From Pseudomonadota bacterium (GTDB lineage: Bacteria; Pseudomonadota; Alphaproteobacteria; Acetobacterales; Acetobacteraceae), in assembly GCA_021780935.1 (NCBI GenBank), contig JAJXXT010000138.1, forward strand, positions 53,933 to 117,932: a stretch of 64,000 nt of DNA, read 5' to 3'. Numbering within the stretch: the first letter of the stretch is position 1; every line of letters begins with the position of its first letter. The notes under the pieces are model-generated. The model saw only the letters and a program-made list of their open reading frames with translations. It searched no databases and was not told where the DNA came from. A program made the translations under genes and the position numbers. Of this stretch, positions 46,404-55,362 are shown piece after piece.

Positions 46404-47408
46404 ATGGCGGCGATCACGATCTCGCGCATCGAACCGGCCGACGCGGCTGCCTGGGAGGCGCTCGGGCGACGCTGGCGCGCGCTCGAGCCGCGGGCCGGCG
46501 GGTCGTTCTTCACCTCCTGGACCTGGGTTGGCTGCCTGGCCGGCGAACGCTTCGACGACCCGCTGCTGCTCGCAGCCGAGGACGGGGGGGAGACAGTGGC
46601 GCTTGCCTTGTTCAACCGCCGCCGCCGATGGCTGGGCCGCGCCAGGCTCTGGCTGCACGAGGCGGGCCGCGCGCCACTCGACACGCCGTTCATCGAGCAC
46701 AACGGCGTGCTGGCCCGCGATCCCGCGCTGATCACAGACTGTCTCCGCGCGGCGCTGCGCCGCGGCAACCTGGTGCTGAACGGCGTTGACGAAGGCACGC
46801 TGCTGGCGGCACGCGCCGCCGGCAAGGCGTGGCGACGGGAGGAACCGCGACCGGCGCCCTTTCTTGAGCTTTCCCGGGTGCGCGAGGCGGGGGGCGTCGC
46901 GCCGCTGCTCTCGGCCAATGCGCGTCAGCAGGTTCGCCGCGCGCGCCGGGTGCTGGAGGCGGTGGGAACGCTGCGCGTCACGCGTGCGCCCGACGTGGCC
47001 GCTTCGCTCGCGTTTCTGCACGAGATGGCAGGCCTGCATCAGGCATCCTGGCAGGCGCGCGGTCAGCCGGGCGCGTTCGCTAACCCGTTCTTTACCCGTT
47101 TCCATGAGGCACTGATCGCCCGGGCCGTGCCGCCTGGGCAGGCAGAGCTGCTGCGCATCACCGCGGGCGAGCGCCTGCTTGGCCTGCTCTACAACTTTGT
47201 CCACGAGGGGCGCGTGCTGGCCTATCAGTCCGGCTTCGCAGGCGCGGCTGCGGGGCCGAATATCGGCCAGATCTGCCATTGGCTGGCGATCGAAGACCAT
47301 GCGGAAGCAGGGCGCGATGTCTACGATTTCCTGGCCGGCGAGGCGCGCTATAAGGCGCGATTCGCAAATAGTGTTGCACAATTGCACTGGATTGACCTGG
47401 AACGCTGA
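46404..47408 (+). CDS. GNAT/FemAB-type acyltransferase, second copy
   Basis: The 334-residue protein has the same two-domain layout as the gene at 44445: an N-terminal half with SFFTSWTWVGCLAGERF, a middle LLSANARQQVRRARRVL, and a C-terminal DVYDFLAGEARYKARFA signature of the acetyltransferase_6 group. It is divergent from the YdcF gene with 115 nt between starts, so the group may be controlled from this shared region. The first part of the 45798-47408 frame is antisense to the YdcF gene and is not coding. A role in exopolysaccharide modification is inferred. Confidence 0.8.
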   Translation: MAAITISRIEPADAAAWEALGRRWRALEPRAGGSFFTSWTWVGCLAGERFDDPLLLAAEDGGETVALALFNRRRRWLGRARLWLHEAGRAPLDTPFIEHNGVLARDPALITDCLRAALRRGNLVLNGVDEGTLLAARAAGKAWRREEPRPAPFLELSRVREAGGVAPLLSANARQQVRRARRVLEAVGTLRVTRAPDVAASLAFLHEMAGLHQASWQARGQPGAFANPFFTRFHEALIARAVPPGQAELLRITAGERLLGLLYNFVHEGRVLAYQSGFAGAAAGPNIGQICHWLAIEDHAEAGRDVYDFLAGEARYKARFANSVAQLHWIDLER

Positions 47409-47492
47409 TATCCCGCAGAATGAAGGAAATTGAAACGATGGATTAACGGTAACGGTCGATAACGTATCCGCCACCATCGCCGGAGTCACTGA

Positions 47493-47714
47493 ATGGATGC
47501 CGTCCGTGTTCTGCCCGCAGCCCATGGATTCGAACCGCTTGCCGTCATTGCCCATCGAGACGCGCTGGGGGAGGCCGAGAGAAGCGATGTCTGGAGCGAC
47601 GAGGATGACCGTCTGCCCCCTGGTATCGCCTATCCGATCATCCTGCTTTTCTCGGTCAGTGGCTGGGCGCTGATCGTCACCGTCGGGCTCTGGCTCTACC
47701 GCGTCTTGGGGTGA
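47493..47714 (+). CDS. Small single-pass membrane protein
   Basis: The 73-residue protein has an acidic N-terminal half and one C-terminal helix (AYPIILLFSVSGWALIVTVGLWLY). CGGAGT lies about 7 nt before the ATG at 47493. I do not recognise a family. It sits between the acyltransferase and the acyl-CoA synthetase and may belong to either unit. Confidence 0.55.
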   Translation: MDAVRVLPAAHGFEPLAVIAHRDALGEAERSDVWSDEDDRLPPGIAYPIILLFSVSGWALIVTVGLWLYRVLG

Positions 47715-47775
47715 TCTTCCCGTCCCGCTTGCTCGGGGCTATGGCGGGGGTGACCGCTGAACCCGGAGGGACGCC

Positions 47776-49317
47776 ATGGCTCAGACGCAAACCATCGAGA
47801 CCCTGCTCGCGCGAGGCTCTGCTGACGCATCCGCGATCGGCGCTACCAGCGATCCCAATGCCACCGCGAGGCCGCCGCTGACCTATGCCGGGTTGCGCGA
47901 CCTCGCCCGCGCGACCGTCGCCGACCTCAACGCCATGGGCATCGGCCGCAACGACCGGGTGGCACTGGTGCTGCCCAACGGGCCGGAGGCTGCATCCACC
48001 TTCGTCACCGTCGCCTGCGCCGCCACCACCGCGCCGCTCAACCCCGCCTATCGCGCCGACGAGTTCGCCTTCTACCTCGATGACCTGGCCGCCAAGGCGC
48101 TGCTGATCGCCCGCGGCATGGAAAGCCCCGCCCGTGCGGTTGCCGCCGAGCGCGGTATCCCGACCGTCGAGGTCGTCCCCGGCGCGGCGGCCGGCGGCTT
48201 TACCCTGGCGCCGGAAAAGCCGCTCACCGGCACGCCGGCGCGGCCGGGGATGGCGCAGCCCGACGACATCGCGCTGGTGCTGCACACGTCCGGCACCACG
48301 GCGCGGCCCAAGATCGTGCCGCTCAGCCAACGCAACATCACCGCCTCGGCGGCGCATATCGGCGCCGCGCTGGCGCTGGCGCCGGACGATGTCTGCCTCA
48401 ACATCATGCCGCTGTTTCATATCCACGGGCTGATCGCCGCTGTGCTGTCCTCGCTCAGCGCCGGGGCGACCGTCGTCTGCTCACCGGGGTTCAACGCTTT
48501 CCGCTTTTTCTCGTGGTTGGGCGCTGTACGGCCGTCCTGGTACACGGCGGTTCCGACGATGCACCAGGCGATCCTGCCGCTCGCAGCGCGTAACAGGGAG
48601 GTCATCGCCGGCGGGCGGCTGCGGCTCATTCGCTCCTCCTCCGCCTCGCTGCCGCCGCCGGTGATGGAGGAGCTCGAGCGCACCTTCGGCGTGCCGGTGA
48701 TCGAGGCCTACGGCATGACCGAGGCGGCGCATCAGATGGCCTCCAATCCGCTGCCGCCGGCGGCCCGCCATGCCGGCTCGGTGGGGCGCGCCGCCGGCCC
48801 CGAGATCGGCATCATGGACGACGAGGGTAACCTCCTGCCGCCCGGTGAGCTAGGCGAGGTGGTGATCCGCGGCCCCAACGTCACCTCGGGCTACGACAAC
48901 AATCCGGACGCCAATGCCCGGGCCTTCACCAATGGCTGGTTCCGCACCGGCGACCAGGGAACGCTCGACGCGCAGGGCTATCTGCGCCTCACCGGCCGGC
49001 TCAAGGAGATCATCAACCGTGGCGGCGAGAAGGTCTCGCCGCTGGAGGTCGATGCGGTGCTGCTGGACCATCCGGCCGTCGCCCAGGTGGTCACCTTCGC
49101 CATGCCGCACGACAAGCTCGGCGAGGAAGTGGCCGCCGCCGTGGTGCTGCGCGAGGGTGCGGCGCTGGAGGAGGCGGCGCTGCGTGACTTCGCCGCCCAG
49201 CGTCTCGCGGCGTTCAAGGTGCCGCGGCGCATCCTGTTCATGCCCGACATTCCGAAGGGGGCAACCGGCAAACTCCAGCGCATCGGTCTCGCCGGCAAGC
49301 TCGGGCTCACGGCGTGA
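47776..49317 (+). CDS. AMP-forming acyl-CoA synthetase, oxalyl-CoA synthetase-like
   Basis: The 513-residue protein activates a carboxylic acid with ATP and CoA. The ANL motifs are seen: VLHTSGTTARPKIVPLSQRN, AYGMTEAAHQMASNPLPP, WFRTGDQGTLDAQGYLRLTG and the catalytic Lys in PKGATGKLQRIG. The YGMTEAAHQMASNPLPP region is close to plant AAE3/yeast Pcs60 oxalyl-CoA synthetases, so oxalate is a good guess. It does not look like a benzoate-CoA ligase. panE starts within its stop codon (GTGA). Confidence 0.85.
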   Translation: MAQTQTIETLLARGSADASAIGATSDPNATARPPLTYAGLRDLARATVADLNAMGIGRNDRVALVLPNGPEAASTFVTVACAATTAPLNPAYRADEFAFYLDDLAAKALLIARGMESPARAVAAERGIPTVEVVPGAAAGGFTLAPEKPLTGTPARPGMAQPDDIALVLHTSGTTARPKIVPLSQRNITASAAHIGAALALAPDDVCLNIMPLFHIHGLIAAVLSSLSAGATVVCSPGFNAFRFFSWLGAVRPSWYTAVPTMHQAILPLAARNREVIAGGRLRLIRSSSASLPPPVMEELERTFGVPVIEAYGMTEAAHQMASNPLPPAARHAGSVGRAAGPEIGIMDDEGNLLPPGELGEVVIRGPNVTSGYDNNPDANARAFTNGWFRTGDQGTLDAQGYLRLTGRLKEIINRGGEKVSPLEVDAVLLDHPAVAQVVTFAMPHDKLGEEVAAAVVLREGAALEEAALRDFAAQRLAAFKVPRRILFMPDIPKGATGKLQRIGLAGKLGLTA

Positions 49318-50294
49318 AGATCGGCGTCTTCGGTGCCGGTGCCATCGGCGGCCTCCTGGCCGCGCGCCTCACCGCGGCGGGGCAGGATGTCACCGTCGTT
49401 GCCCGCGGCCCGCACCTCGCCGCGATGCGCGAGCGCGGGCTGCGGCTCATCGCTGGCGGCGAGACCATCCTGACGCGCCCGCGCGCCTGCGCCACCGCCG
49501 AGGAGGCGGGCGAGCAGGACGCGGTGATCGTGACGCTCAAGGCGCATTCGCTGCCGGGGGTAGCCGCCGATATCGCGCGCATGATGTCGCCGCGGACGAT
49601 GCTGGTGACCGGCGTCAACGGCGTACCGTACTGGTATTTCCATGGCCTCGATTCGCCCTGGCGCGGGCGGGTGGTGGAGAGCGTGGACCCCGGCAGCATC
49701 GTCTCGCGCACGTTGCCGGCGGCGCAGGCGATCGGTTGTGTGGTTTATCCAGCAGCCGAGGTCATCGAGCCCGGTGTCGTCGAGCATACCTATGGCGACC
49801 GGTTCAGCCTCGGCGAGCCGGATGGGTCGCGTTCGCCGCGCGTGGAGGCGTTGTCGAAGGCGCTGCTCGCGGCCGGCTTCAAGGCACCGGTGCGCCCGCG
49901 CATCCGCGACGAGATCTGGGTCAAGCTCTGGGGCAATCTCACGTTCAACCCCGTCTCGGCGCTGACCGGTGCGACGCTCGACCGCATCACCGGGCGGGCG
50001 GATCTGCGCGCGCTCTCCCGCGCCATGATGCTGGAGGCGCAGGCGGTGGCCGAGGCGCTCGGCGTTCGTTTCGCGATCGACGTCGACAAGCGCCTCGACG
50101 GCGCGGCCGAGGTCGGCGCGCACAAGACCTCGATGCTGCAGGACCTCGAGCGCGGCCGGCCGATGGAGATCGACGCCCTGCTCGGCGCCGTGGTCGAGCT
50201 CGGTGCGCTCACCGGCCAGGCGATGCCGCTTTGCTCCGCGGTGCTGGCGCTGGTGCGCGAGCGGGCGCGGCTGGCGGGGTGCTATCCGGGATAG
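49314..50294 (+). CDS. panE: 2-dehydropantoate 2-reductase (ketopantoate reductase family)
   Basis: The 326-residue protein has the Rossmann start MKIGVFGAGAIGGLLAARL, the catalytic Lys in DEIWVKLWGNLTFNPVSAL, and Glu/Ser residues in HKTSMLQDLERGRPMEID that contact ketopantoate. It makes pantoate for CoA synthesis with NADPH. The GTG start overlaps the TGA of the acyl-CoA synthetase. Many paralogues in this family act on other 2-oxo acids, so the pantothenate role is likely but not certain. Confidence 0.82.
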   Translation: MKIGVFGAGAIGGLLAARLTAAGQDVTVVARGPHLAAMRERGLRLIAGGETILTRPRACATAEEAGEQDAVIVTLKAHSLPGVAADIARMMSPRTMLVTGVNGVPYWYFHGLDSPWRGRVVESVDPGSIVSRTLPAAQAIGCVVYPAAEVIEPGVVEHTYGDRFSLGEPDGSRSPRVEALSKALLAAGFKAPVRPRIRDEIWVKLWGNLTFNPVSALTGATLDRITGRADLRALSRAMMLEAQAVAEALGVRFAIDVDKRLDGAAEVGAHKTSMLQDLERGRPMEIDALLGAVVELGALTGQAMPLCSAVLALVRERARLAGCYPG

Positions 50295-50330
50295 CGAGGA
50301 AAAAAGGGACCGTTTTGCCGCAGGGCCCGC

Positions 50331-51329
50331 CTACCGGCTGAGCCAGTCCCGCACTTCGCGCTTCAGGAACGTAAAATCCTCGGGGATCACGCTCGGCGCG
50401 CCGGCGCGATGGCCCCAGATGCTGCGGATCGGTGCCAGGCGCGCGTGGCGCAGCTCAGCGGCCTCCGCCTCGTTATCGGCGACGCGGAAATAGAGATCCG
50501 TCGTCGAGGGCAGCAGCAGCACCCGCGCCTCGATCGCGCGCAGCGCGGCCCCGAGGTCCCCGCCATCGGCGATGTCTCCCGCCTCCCAGGTTTTGAGCTG
50601 GGCGTAGAGGTTGGCGGCGCGGCGCAGATAATTGCGCTCCTCCCAATCCGTCCGCAGGAAGGTCTCGAGGTCCGGCGCCCCGAGCGCCGTGAGGTGAAGG
50701 CCGGCGCGGTAGAAATCCTGACTGAGCGCCCAGCCGGCGTAGATGTGCCCGAATGCCTTGAGATTGAGGCGTGGCTCGGACGAGAAACGGCCGTTACCGA
50801 GATGTTCGGGTGCGGCCTCCAGCGTGCGCAGCAGGGCGGAGAGAAAGACGCGGTTATGCACCGCGGTCCGGGCGCTGCCGCAGACCACGATGGCGCGCTC
50901 CACGCCAGGCCGAGCCGCCCAGTGATAGGCCTGTTGAGCGCCCATTGAGAACCCATAGACGGCGGCGAGACGCTCGATGCCCCAGATCTCGCGCAGCATC
51001 CGCGCCTGGGCGGCCACGACATCGTGATACGTTACCACCGGCGGATAGTCCGGCGTGTCCGCGGCACCCGAGGACAGCCCGTTGGAGAACAGGTTCGGGA
51101 TGACGATGAACCAGCGCCCTGGGTCGAGCAGGGCATCCGGGCCGATCGCCCACTCCAGGTCGGGGTGCTGGGCGCTGTAGGAACAGGGGTACAGCACCAC
51201 GTTGTCGCGCGTGGGCGACAGCGTGCCGTGCGTGCGCCAGACGATGCGGGCACCGGCGATCGCCCCGCCGCGCGCCACGGGTAGGTTGCCGAGCTCGAAG
51301 ACGCCCTCGGCGGCGGGCCAACGCGTCAT
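50331..51329 (-). CDS. Alpha/beta hydrolase of the MetX (homoserine O-acetyltransferase) family
   Basis: The 332-residue protein shows MetX-type features: GARIVWRTHGTLSPTRDNVV near the N-terminus, nucleophile Ser in VYGFSMGAQQAYHWA, Asp in STTDLYFRV, and His in SIWGHRAGAP. Compared with true MetX it lacks the strongly conserved GGSLGG-type elbow, so it may be a general hydrolase. It converges with panE (36-nt gap) and lies 12 nt downstream of phaR on the same strand. Confidence 0.78.
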   Translation of the reverse strand: MTRWPAAEGVFELGNLPVARGGAIAGARIVWRTHGTLSPTRDNVVLYPCSYSAQHPDLEWAIGPDALLDPGRWFIVIPNLFSNGLSSGAADTPDYPPVVTYHDVVAAQARMLREIWGIERLAAVYGFSMGAQQAYHWAARPGVERAIVVCGSARTAVHNRVFLSALLRTLEAAPEHLGNGRFSSEPRLNLKAFGHIYAGWALSQDFYRAGLHLTALGAPDLETFLRTDWEERNYLRRAANLYAQLKTWEAGDIADGGDLGAALRAIEARVLLLPSTTDLYFRVADNEAEAAELRHARLAPIRSIWGHRAGAPSVIPEDFTFLKREVRDWLSR

Positions 51330-51341
51330 TCCCCGTGCGCC

Positions 51342-51938
51342 CTACTTCTTCTCTGCCTCGGCGAGCTGGCGGCGTAAATCCGCGATCTCGGCGTGCAGCC
51401 CCTCGATCTCGGCCTCGTGCGAGGACAGCGGCGCGGGTGGCGTCGGCGCGCCCATTTCGGGGCGGAACGGGGTGAACAAGCTCATCGCGCGCTCCATCAT
51501 GGCGCGGTTCTGCCGGCTCATCTCCTCCATGTCGAAGGGGAAGAAATTCCCCATCGTCTTCTGCATCGCCGCCCGCATCTGCTCCTGCTGCGTGGTGAAG
51601 CTTTCCATCGCCTGCTCGAGGTATCGCGGAACGAGATTCTGCACGGAATCGCCGTAGAAGCCGATCAACTGCCGCAGGAAGCCGGTGGGCAGCAGGTTGC
51701 GGCCCTTGTTCTCCTCCTCGACGATGATCTGGGTGAGCACCGAGCGGGTGATATCGTCCCCCGACTTGGCATCGTAGACCACGAAGTCGCGGCCGTTGCG
51801 GACCATGTCGGCGAGGTTGTCGAGCGTGATGTAGGTCGAGCTTTCGGTATTGTAGAGGCGGCGGTTGGCATACTTCTTCACCACCACCGGCGGCAGCACC
51901 GGCTTGGGATCCGTGTCGGCCGGGGAGGGGTCAGTCAT
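51342..51938 (-). CDS. phaR: Polyhydroxyalkanoate synthesis repressor
   Basis: The 198-residue protein begins with the PhaR DNA-binding domain (VVVKKYANRRLYNTESSTYI, then TLDNLADMVRNG), continues with the phasin-binding segment and ends in a Glu/Arg-rich coiled coil (EAEIEGLHAEIADLRRQLAE). PhaR represses phasin and pha genes until it is drawn off by nascent PHA granules. It starts at ATG 51938 after GAGGACC and diverges from the phaE-like and phaC-like genes. A near-perfect palindrome lies in between. Confidence 0.94.
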   Translation of the reverse strand: MTDPSPADTDPKPVLPPVVVKKYANRRLYNTESSTYITLDNLADMVRNGRDFVVYDAKSGDDITRSVLTQIIVEEENKGRNLLPTGFLRQLIGFYGDSVQNLVPRYLEQAMESFTTQQEQMRAAMQKTMGNFFPFDMEEMSRQNRAMMERAMSLFTPFRPEMGAPTPPAPLSSHEAEIEGLHAEIADLRRQLAEAEKK

Positions 51939-52043
51939 GGCGGTCCTCGCGGCGAGAGATCGTTCTTCCTAGCATGCGACCTCGCCGCAGGGATAGGCTC
52001 GGCACCTGCCGGCCGCCTCGCGTGCCGGGGGCGATGCCCCGAC

Positions 52044-52060
52044 TTGCCGCACTGCGGTAA
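52044..52060. promoter_or_regulatory. Candidate PhaR operator
   Basis: TTGCCGCACTGCGGTAA is a 17-bp palindrome centred on one base, with a single mismatched pair (G46/T58). It lies 106 nt before the phaR start and 61 nt before the phaE-like start, so it could control both directions. PhaR proteins are known to bind TGC-rich sites. That this site is theirs is inference. Confidence 0.5.
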
Positions 52061-52120
52061 TATCCGTTTTCCGCGTCGCAGCGGTCCTCTATGATGCGCA
52101 GGCGGGAGCCGCGATGGAGC

Positions 52121-52609
52121 ATGAGCGTGAACGGCGAGCGGGGCAGTCCCGACGATCTGCGGGAGCTGGCGCACGATTGGATTACCCTGGTCGAAACCGA
52201 GCTCGCGGCCCTGGCGACCGACCGGGAGGCGCAGGAAACCTGGACCACGCTGCTTTCGATGTGGGCCGGCGCCGCCGCCGCCATGGTTGCCGCCATGCCG
52301 CGCGGACCGGCCGGCGGGACGGGCGCGTATGAGCATGCCGCCCACCCAGGTGCCGCCGCGCCGGGGGCCGCGGCCGCTGCTGCTGCACCTGACCCTCGCG
52401 ATGCTGAGATCGAGCGTCTCGGTGGCCGCCTCCGCGACCTCGAGCAGCGCCTCGTGGAGCTTGAAACCGCGGCACAAGCCAGCGGCGGCGGGGGCAACGG
52501 CGGCGGAAGCAACGGCGGTACTGGGGGCGATGCTGGAGCGTCTGGCGCAGGTGGACGCCGGCGGCTTCCCCGAGGCGGTGCTGCGCGAGGCACTCGCCGC
52601 CGATCGTGA
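52121..52609 (+). CDS. PhaE-like PHA synthase partner protein
   Basis: The 162-residue protein has a helical N-terminal half (DDLRELAHDWITLVETELAA and DREAQETWTTLLSMWAGA), a coiled coil (PDPRDAEIERLGGRLRDLEQ) and a Gly/Ala/Arg-rich tail. It resembles small PhaE-type subunits that accompany class-III-like synthases. The start is uncertain (ATG 52091, or ATG 52121 chosen here). Its last 281 nt overlap the phaC-like gene in another frame. Both frames look genuine there. Confidence 0.6.
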   Translation: MSVNGERGSPDDLRELAHDWITLVETELAALATDREAQETWTTLLSMWAGAAAAMVAAMPRGPAGGTGAYEHAAHPGAAAPGAAAAAAAPDPRDAEIERLGGRLRDLEQRLVELETAAQASGGGGNGGGSNGGTGGDAGASGAGGRRRLPRGGAARGTRRRS

Positions 52610-53588
52610 GCTGATCCGGGGCATCGCCGCCTATCGGCGCCACCCCTGGCACCGCGACCTGGCCGATCCGCCCTGTGTCTGGTCGGAGGGTGAAACCCGC
52701 CTGCTGGACTATGGTGGCACCGGTCCGGCGGTGCTGTTCGTGCCGAGTCTGGTGAACCGCGCCTATGTGCTTGATCTCGCACCGGGGCTTTCGATGATGC
52801 GCCAGCTCGCGACGCTCGGCCTGCGGCCGCTGCTGCTGGACTGGGGCTGGCCGGGCGAGACGGAACGGGCGTTCACGCTGACCGACTATGTCGCGGGACG
52901 GCTGGAGCGCGCCCTGGCGTTTGCGGCGGCGCCCGGTCCCGTGGTGCTGGCAGGCTATTGCATGGGCGGCAACCTGGCGCTGGCGGCCGCGCTGCGCCGG
53001 CCCGAGCTGGTGCGCGCGCTGGCACTCCTCGCTACGCCGTGGGATTTTCACGCCGGCGGCGCGGAACAGGCCCGCGCGCTTGCCCGTCTGCTGCCGCTCG
53101 CTGAGCCGCTGCTCGCCTTCAGCCGCACCCTGCCGGTGGATGTGTTGCAGCTGCTTTTCGCGATGCTCGACCCCTGGGGAATCGCCCGGAAATATCGCGG
53201 CTTTGCTCGCCTGGATCCGGACGGGCCGCGGGCGCGGCTGTTCGTGGCGCTGGAGGATTGGCTCAACGACGGCGTGCCCCTCGCGGCCCCGGTGGCGCGG
53301 GAGTGTCTGGCAGGCTGGTACGGTGAGAATGCGCCGGTACGTGGCACTTGGCGCATTGCCGGCATGCCGGTGGAACCGCAGGCGCTGCGCATGCCGGCCT
53401 TCGTCGCGGTGCCCTCGCGCGATCGTATCGTACCACCGGAATCGGCCGGGATATTGGCGCGCCTCATCCCGGGCGCCGCGCTGCACCGGCCCGCGGCGGG
53501 GCATATCGGCATGGCCGCCGGCAGTACCGCGGCGACGGCGCTTTGGCAGCCCCTCGCCGGTTGGGTCGCGGCGCTGCCCGTTGTATAG
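52329..53588 (+). CDS. phaC: PHA synthase-like alpha/beta hydrolase
   Basis: The 419-residue protein has a synthase-type lipase box with Cys (LAGYCMGGNLAL), Asp in VPSRDRIVPPES and His in AAGHIGMAAGS, the triad that polymerises hydroxyacyl-CoA. It is shorter than class-I PhaC (about 590 residues), close to class-III PhaC in length, and has the PhaC-like FVPSLVNRAYVLDL. The N-terminus (MSMPPTQVPPRRGPRPLLLH) fits this subgroup. The start at 52329 was chosen for that match and lies inside the phaE-like gene. phaA follows by 50 nt. Confidence 0.8.
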   Translation: MSMPPTQVPPRRGPRPLLLHLTLAMLRSSVSVAASATSSSASWSLKPRHKPAAAGATAAEATAVLGAMLERLAQVDAGGFPEAVLREALAADRELIRGIAAYRRHPWHRDLADPPCVWSEGETRLLDYGGTGPAVLFVPSLVNRAYVLDLAPGLSMMRQLATLGLRPLLLDWGWPGETERAFTLTDYVAGRLERALAFAAAPGPVVLAGYCMGGNLALAAALRRPELVRALALLATPWDFHAGGAEQARALARLLPLAEPLLAFSRTLPVDVLQLLFAMLDPWGIARKYRGFARLDPDGPRARLFVALEDWLNDGVPLAAPVARECLAGWYGENAPVRGTWRIAGMPVEPQALRMPAFVAVPSRDRIVPPESAGILARLIPGAALHRPAAGHIGMAAGSTAATALWQPLAGWVAALPVV

Positions 53589-53638
53589 CCGCTGGCACGA
53601 CGCCAGATCGCTACAAGAAACCAACACACGAGGACCCC

Positions 53639-54811
53639 ATGGAAGACATCGTCATCGCTGCTGCCGCGCGCACACCGGTCGGCGCTTTCAACGGCGCGTT
53701 GGGCGGCGTGCCGGCCCACACGCTGGGGGCGGCGGCGATCAGCGCGGCGCTCGCGCGCGCCAGGGTGGAGGCGGGCGATGTTTCAGAGGTGATCCTGGGG
53801 CAGGTGCTGGCGGCCGGCCAGGGCATGAACCCGGCGCGCCAGGCCGCGCGTGCCGCCGGCGTGCCGGACGCCGCCACCGCGTTCGGCATCAACCAGGTCT
53901 GCGGCTCCGGCCTGCGCGCCGTGGCGCTGGCGGCACAGCAGATCCGCACCGGCGAGAGCAGCATCGTGGTGGCCGGCGGACACGAGAGCATGAGCCAGTC
54001 GCAGCACGCGGCCTATCTTCGGGCCGGCACCAAGATGGGCGATCTCGGGCTGACCGACACCATGATCCGCGACGGGCTGTGGGACGCGTTTCATGGCTAC
54101 CACATGGGCCAGACCGCGGAGAACGTCGCGAGCCGCTGGCAGATCACCCGCGAGGAACAGGATCAATTCGCGCTGGCCAGCCAGCAGAAGGCGAGCGCCG
54201 CGCAGAAATCCGGCCGCTTCAAGGACGAGATTGCGCCGGTCACCATCAAGGGCCGCAAGGGCGAGGTGATCGTCGCCGACGATGAATACATCCGCCACGA
54301 TGCGAGCATCGAGACGATGGCGAAGCTGCGCCCGGCCTTCAGCAAGGACGGCACCGTGACCGCGGCCAATGCGAGCGGTATCAACGACGGCGCCGCGGCC
54401 CTGGTGATCATGACGGCGGCCGAGGCTGCGAAACGCGGCATCACTGTGGTCGCGCGCATCGCCGCCTTCGCGACCGCCGGCGTGGCGCCGGATGTCATGG
54501 GCACCGGCCCGATCCCGGCCAGCCGCAAGGTGCTGGCGCGGGCCGGCTGGAAGGCCGACGACCTCGACCTCGTCGAGGCCAACGAGGCCTTTGCCGCGCA
54601 GGCGATCGCGGTCAACCGCGACATGGGCTGGGACGTGGCGAAGGTGAACGTGAACGGCGGGGCCATCGCCATCGGCCACCCGATCGGCGCCTCCGGTGCG
54701 CGTATCCTGGTGACGCTGCTGCACGAGATGGGCCGGCGCGGCGCGAAAAAGGGTCTCGCCACGCTGTGCATCGGCGGCGGCATGGGGGTCGCCATGTGTC
54801 TGGAGCGGTGA
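53639..54811 (+). CDS. phaA: Acetyl-CoA acetyltransferase (beta-ketothiolase)
   Basis: The 390-residue thiolase condenses two acetyl-CoA. Catalytic residues are Cys88 (INQVCGSGLRA), His347 (IGHPIGASG) and Cys377 (LCIGGGMG). It gives acetoacetyl-CoA for PhaB. The start at ATG 53639 has CGAGGA upstream, and the longer frame to 53348 lies over phaC. phaB is not adjacent but 7.4 kb downstream. A weak hairpin (CACCCC...GGGGCGTG near 54855-54880) may end transcription. Confidence 0.95.
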   Translation: MEDIVIAAAARTPVGAFNGALGGVPAHTLGAAAISAALARARVEAGDVSEVILGQVLAAGQGMNPARQAARAAGVPDAATAFGINQVCGSGLRAVALAAQQIRTGESSIVVAGGHESMSQSQHAAYLRAGTKMGDLGLTDTMIRDGLWDAFHGYHMGQTAENVASRWQITREEQDQFALASQQKASAAQKSGRFKDEIAPVTIKGRKGEVIVADDEYIRHDASIETMAKLRPAFSKDGTVTAANASGINDGAAALVIMTAAEAAKRGITVVARIAAFATAGVAPDVMGTGPIPASRKVLARAGWKADDLDLVEANEAFAAQAIAVNRDMGWDVAKVNVNGGAIAIGHPIGASGARILVTLLHEMGRRGAKKGLATLCIGGGMGVAMCLER

Positions 54812-54918
54812 ACCCGGGCTGGTCGGGCCGATCCGCGGCGCAAAAATAGCCGCACCCCGACGGAATAAGGGGCGTGCCGTCGCGGTCATCACACCAGGCA
54901 ATCTGACGGAGACTGGTG

Positions 54919-55359
54919 ATGACCGATTTATCCCGCCGCACGGCGCTGGAGTGCATGCTCTGGGCCGGCTCCGGCGTGATCTGGACCGTCGATGCGGGCG
55001 TTCCCCGCACCGCGCGGGCTGCCGATGCCGGATTCATGCTCGAAGCCGGACGAGATCGACATGGGCGCGCCGATCCTGAAGGAGACGGGCACCACGACTT
55101 ATGTTGTCCCCGGCGAGCACGACTTGCTCGATAACGGCGTTACCTACCGTGCCCGGTTGGGCATGAAGGGAGCGGACCATACCTGGCACGGCTTCGACCA
55201 GCACGGCGTGCATTTCGCGGCGCTCAACAACGTGGCCGGGTTCAGCAAGGCGGGCTGAAGCCCGCGACGCTCGGCCGCTACCTCGGTGTCCGGCGGGTCA
55301 ACGTCGTGCCGGGCCAGTCGCAGCTTGCCACCATCGATACCACGCTCGCCGGAGCCTGA
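54919..55359 (+). pseudogene. Remnant of a Tat-exported metallophosphoesterase gene
   Basis: The start is intact (MTDLSRRTALECMLWAGSGV, a Tat-like signal), but the frame shifts after ARAADAG. Pieces of the metallophosphoesterase core survive in the next frame: VVPGEHDLLDNG (the GEHD metal motif), then FDQHGVHFAALNNVAGF. A further frame holds the C-terminal end VRRVNVVPGQSQLATIDT. About two thirds of the usual 300-odd residues are deleted, including most metal ligands, so no enzyme can be made. In relatives this gene heads an operon with a cupredoxin and ECF sigma/anti-sigma genes, matching what follows here. Confidence 0.75.
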
Positions 55360-55362
55360 GCG

